Of a stretch of DNA of 64,000 nt, positions 60,621-64,000 are shown piece by piece (the first letter of the stretch is position 1; each line of letters starts with the position of its first letter). Where the stretch lies: the NCBI RefSeq assembly GCF_048773025.1, contig NC_133570.1:26138001-26202000 (forward strand). The letters run 5' to 3'. Under the pieces are notes generated by a model, which was not told the DNA's origin, did no database searches, and saw only the letters and a list, made by a program, of their open reading frames with translations. The translations under genes were made by a program, and so were the position numbers. This stretch comes from Camelus bactrianus. Its lineage: Eukaryota; Chordata; Mammalia; Artiodactyla; Camelidae.

Positions 60621-63278
60621 ACTCAGAATTCCGGAACACGGTTGACTGTGTGGGGGAGGTTCGGGGCCGCACTCCACGCAGCTGCCTGGTGTCACAGGTG
60701 TTCCCTGGCAGGGGGAAGTCCGCTAATTACCTCCCCTGTCCATGGGGAGGCACTAATGCTACCTGCGTTTCCAGCAAAACCCCCTCCTTTCCCCGGGAGA
60801 CCGCACACGGAGGGACTCTGGGAAGACTTTCGAAGGGCTCCTAGGAGATCCCGGGTGCTGAAGACAGAAGACGGAACCTCCCCACACTCAGAATTCCGGA
60901 ACACGGTTAACTGTGTGGGGGAGCTTCGGGGCCGACCTCCACGCAGCTGCCTTGTGTCACAGGTGTTCCCTGGCAGGTGGAAGTCCGCTAATTACCTCCC
61001 CTGTCCATGGGGAAGCACTAGATGCTACTTGCGTTTCCAGCACAACCCCCTCCTTTCCCCGGCAGCCCGCACAGTGAGGGACTCTGGGAAGACACTCGAA
61101 GGGCTCCTAGGCGATCCCGGTTGCTGCAGACAGAAGACGGAACCTCCCCACACTCAGAATTCCGGAACACGGTTGACTGTTTGGGGGAGGTTCGGGGCCG
61201 CCCTCCACGCAGCTGCCTGTTGTCACAGGTGTTCCCTGGCAGGGAGAAGTCCGCTAATTTCCTCCCCTGTCCATGGGGAGGCACTAGATGCTACCGGCGT
61301 TTCCAGCCCAACCCCGTCCTTTCCTAGGCAGCCCGCACTGGGACGGACTTGGGGAAGACACTCGAAAGGCTCCTAGGAGATCCCGGGTGCTGCAGACAGA
61401 AGACGGAACCTCCCCACACTCAGAATTCCGGAACAAGGGTGATTGTGAGGGTGAGGTTTAGGGCCGCACTCCACGCAGCTTCCTGATGTCACAGGTGTTC
61501 CCTGGCAGGTGGAAGTCCGCTAATTACCTCCCCTGTCCATGGGGAGGCACTAGATGCTACCTGCGTTTCCAGCCCAACCCCCATTTTTCCCCGGCTGCCC
61601 GCACTGGGAGGGACTCGGGGAAGAATCTTGAAGGGCTCCTAGGAGATCCCGGGTGCTGCAGACAAAAGACGGAACCTCCCCACACTCAGAATCCCGGAAC
61701 ACGTCTGACTGTGTGGGTGAGGTTTAGGGCCGCACTCCACGCAGCTTCCTGGTGTCACAGGTGTTCCCTCGCAGGGGGAAGTCCGCTAATTACCTCCGTT
61801 TTCCATGGGGAGGCACTAGATGCTACCTGCTTTTCCAGCCCAACCCCCGCTTTTCCCCAGCAGCCCGCACAGGGAGGGACTGGGGGAAGACACTCGAAGG
61901 GCTCCTAGGAGATCCCGGGTGCTGAAGACAGAAGACGGAACCTCCCCACACTCAGAATTCCGGAACACGGTTGACTGTGTGGGGGAGGTTCGGGGCCGCA
62001 CTCCACGCAGCTGCCTGGTGTCACAGGTGTTCCCTGGCAGGGGGAAGTCCGCTAATTACCTCCCCTGTCCATGGGGAGGCACTAATGCTACCTGCGTTTC
62101 CAGCAAAACCCCCTCCTTTCCCCGGGAGACCGCACACGGAGGGACTCTGGGAAGACTTTCGAAGGGCTCCTAGGAGATCCCGGGTGCTGAAGACAGAAGA
62201 CGGAACCTCCCCACACTCAGAATTCCGGAACACGGTTAACTGTGTGGGGGAGCTTCGGGGCCGACCTCCACGCAGCTGCCTTGTGTCACAGGTGTTCCCT
62301 GGCAGGTGGAAGTCCGCTAATTACCTCCCCTGTCCATGGGGAAGCACTAGATGCTACTTGCGTTTCCAGCACAACCCCCTCCTTTCCCCGGCAGCCCGCA
62401 CAGTGAGGGACTCTGGGAAGACACTCGAAGGGCTCCTAGGCGATCCCGGTTGCTGCAGACAGAAGACGGAACCTCCCCACACTCAGAATTCCGGAACACG
62501 GTTGACTGTTTGGGGGAGGTTCGGGGCCGCCCTCCACGCAGCTGCCTGTTGTCACAGGTGTTCCCTGGCAGGGAGAAGTCCGCTAATTTCCTCCCCTGTC
62601 CATGGGGAGGCACTAGATGCTACCGGCGTTTCCAGCCCAACCCCGTCCTTTCCTAGGCAGCCCGCACTGGGACGGACTTGGGGAAGACACTCGAAAGGCT
62701 CCTAGGAGATCCCGGGTGCTGCAGACAGAAGACGGAACCTCCCCACACTCAGAATTCCGGAACAAGGGTGATTGTGAGGGTGAGGTTTAGGGCCGCACTC
62801 CACGCAGCTTCCTGATGTCACAGGTGTTCCCTGGCAGGTGGAAGTCCGCTAATTACCTCCCCTGTCCATGGGGAGGCACTAGATGCTACCTGCGTTTCCA
62901 GCCCAACCCCCACATTTCCCCGGCTGCCCGCACTGGGAGGGACTCGGGGAAGAATCTTGAAGGGCTCCTAGGAGATCCCGGGTGCTGCAGACAAAAGACG
63001 GAACCTCCCCACACTCAGAATCCCGGAACACGTCTGACTGTGTGGGTGAGGTTTAGGGCCGCACTCCACGCAGCTTCCTGGTGTCACAGGTGTTCCCTCG
63101 CAGGGGGAAGTCCGCTAATTACCTCCGTTTTCCATGGGGAGGCACTAGATGCTACCTGCTTTTCCAGCCCAACCCCCGCTTTTCCCCAGCAGCCCGCACA
63201 GGGAGGGACTGGGGGAAGACACTCGAAGGGCTCCTAGGAGATCCCGGGTGCTGCAGACAAAAGACGGAACCTCCCCAC
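60621..63278 (+). repeat. Five-monomer tandem unit, two copies (2 x 1329 bp)
   Basis: 60621-61949 and 61950-63278 read U-V-(C'/K)-L-(M'/I-like). Shared private variants: 'cggttaactgtgtggggg', 'gggagcttcggggcc', 'gggaagaatcttgaagg' and 'cctccgttttcc'. One difference noted: 'cccccatttttcc' near 61580 versus 'cccccacatttcc' near 62909. Confidence 0.9.
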
Positions 63279-64000
63279 ACTCAGAATTTCGGAACACGGT
63301 TGACTGTGTGGGGGAGGTTCGGGGCCGACCTCCACGCAGCTGCCTTGTGTCACAGGTGTTCCCTGGCAGGTGGAAGTCCACTAATTACCTCCCCTGTCCA
63401 TGGGGAAGCACTAGATGCTACTTGCGTTTCCAGCACAACCCCCTCCTTTCCCCGGCAGACCGCACAGGGAGGGACTCTGGGAAGACACTCGAAGGGCTCC
63501 TAGGAGATACCGGGTCCTGAAGACAGAAGACGGAACCTCCCCACACTCAGAATTCCGGAACACGGTTGACTGTGTGGGGGAGGTTCCGGGCCGACCTCCA
63601 AGCAGCTGCCTGGTGTCACAGGTGTTCCCTGGCAGGGGGAAGTCCGCTAATTACCTCCCTTGTCCATGGGGAGGCACTAGATGCTACCTGCGTTTCCAGC
63701 CCAACCCCCGCCTTTCCCTGGCTGCCCGCACTGGGAGGGACTCGGGGAAGACTCTTGAAGGGCTCCTAGGAGATCCCGGATGCTGCAGACAAAAGACGGA
63801 ACCTCCCCACACTCAGAATACCGGAACACGTCTGACTGTGTGGGAGAGGTTCGGGGCCGCCCTCCACGCAGCTGCCTGGTGTCACAGGTGTTCCCTGGCA
63901 GGGGGAAGTCCGCTAATTACCTCCCCTGTCCATGGGGAGGCACTTCATGCTAACTGCGTTTCCAGCCCAACACCCGTCTTTCCCCGGCAGCCCGCACAGG
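63279..64000 (+). repeat. Right edge: V-like, M'-like and partial N'
   Basis: Two full-length monomers (63279, 63545) and a 190 bp partial (63811). The last resembles N' at 55305 ('cacttcatgctaactgc', 'caacacccgtc'), so the array continues beyond the window. Confidence 0.85.

Larger units (their letters stand above)
1..64000 (+). repeat. Satellite DNA array, 266 bp monomer, head-to-tail
   Basis: The motif 'actcagaatt' (or a close variant) recurs at 1, 267, 533, 799, 1065, 1331, 1597, 1863 and on to 63811, always 266, 265 or 264 bp apart, giving 240 complete monomers and one partial. Every monomer carries the same landmarks in order: GAATTC/TCCGGA near phase 6-15, a GGGGCCG block near 44, TGTCACAGGTGTTCC near 70-84, CGCTAATTACC near 101, CCATGG near 120, a C-rich tract 156-183, CTCCTAGGAG at 219-228, CCCGGG at 231 and CTGCAG at 239. 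There is no inversion, gap or foreign insert. The array runs past both window ends. The family is not one I recognise; a centromeric or pericentromeric location is inferred from architecture only. Confidence 0.97.

Noticed and set aside
1-64000. CRISPR array
   Set aside because: The repeats are contiguous 266 bp units with no spacers.
1-64000. Protein-coding tandem repeat gene, macrosatellite gene or rDNA
   Set aside because: No conserved reading frame across unit lengths, no recognisable domain, no ribosomal RNA signature.
1-64000. Mobile element or virus-derived sequence
   Set aside because: No terminal repeats, target-site duplications, poly-A tails or element-like coding segments were seen in any monomer.
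1-64000. Canonical CENP-B box
   Set aside because: Every TTCG and CGAA context inspected fails the remaining core positions; the best is the 7-of-9 match reported as a finding.

Overview
The whole 64 kb window is one uninterrupted head-to-tail satellite DNA array. I find no gene, RNA gene, transposon, CRISPR array or unique sequence in it. The basic unit is a monomer of 266 bp (264-266 bp). Taking the 'actcagaatt' motif as the arbitrary start, I placed every monomer boundary by eye: 240 complete monomers fill 1-63810 and a 190 bp partial copy fills 63811-64000. All lie in the same orientation. One monomer counted base by base (267-532) is 61% GC with 12 CpGs. Multi-kilobase higher-order repeats (HORs), no interspersed elements and uniform orientation are typical of a large eukaryotic, probably vertebrate or mammalian, (peri)centromeric or heterochromatic block. 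I do not recognise the satellite family, so the species is open. Open reading frames are numerous but are by-products of the repeat (266 = 2 mod 3); none is called as a gene.

Neighbouring monomers differ by roughly 9% (A at 1 versus B at 267, about 23 mismatches by eye), while HOR copies differ by about 0-1%. I named monomer types by diagnostic variants. Region I (1-36167) is built from a 7-mer A-B-C-D-E-F-G (1862 bp) alternating with a 12-mer that keeps A-D, F and G but carries H-I-J-I'-K-L in between (3191 bp). Together they form a 19-monomer, 5053 bp super-repeat, present complete at 3990-9042 and 9043-14095 and in shortened form (7-mer + 8-mer, 3989 bp) at 1-3989. From 14 to 36 kb the units become irregular (7-, 9-, 16-, 16-, 11-, 7-, 7-, 5-, 5-mers) through tandem duplications of 9, 16 and 5 monomers, plus a long-range copy 15.7-15.95 kb apart.

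Region II (36168-46532) changes unit. After a M-N-O block, a twice-repeated trimer and an irregular stretch, an 8-mer I-K-P-M-N-O-D'-R (2126 bp) is present in two full copies (41483-43608, 43609-45734) and the start of a third. Region III (46533-51318) holds two diverged versions of a K-L-F/N-Q-K-P-M'-N' block. Region IV (51319-64000) has its own types (S, T, U, V) and nested duplications with spacings of 5847, 2924/2923, 1595 and 1329 bp.

There is no gene network to describe. The content of interest is the repeat architecture and the small motifs that recur with it: a minus-strand G-quadruplex pattern, a short dyad whose two arms co-vary between types, a CENP-B-box-like near-match confined to some types, and a CACGTG palindrome confined to others.
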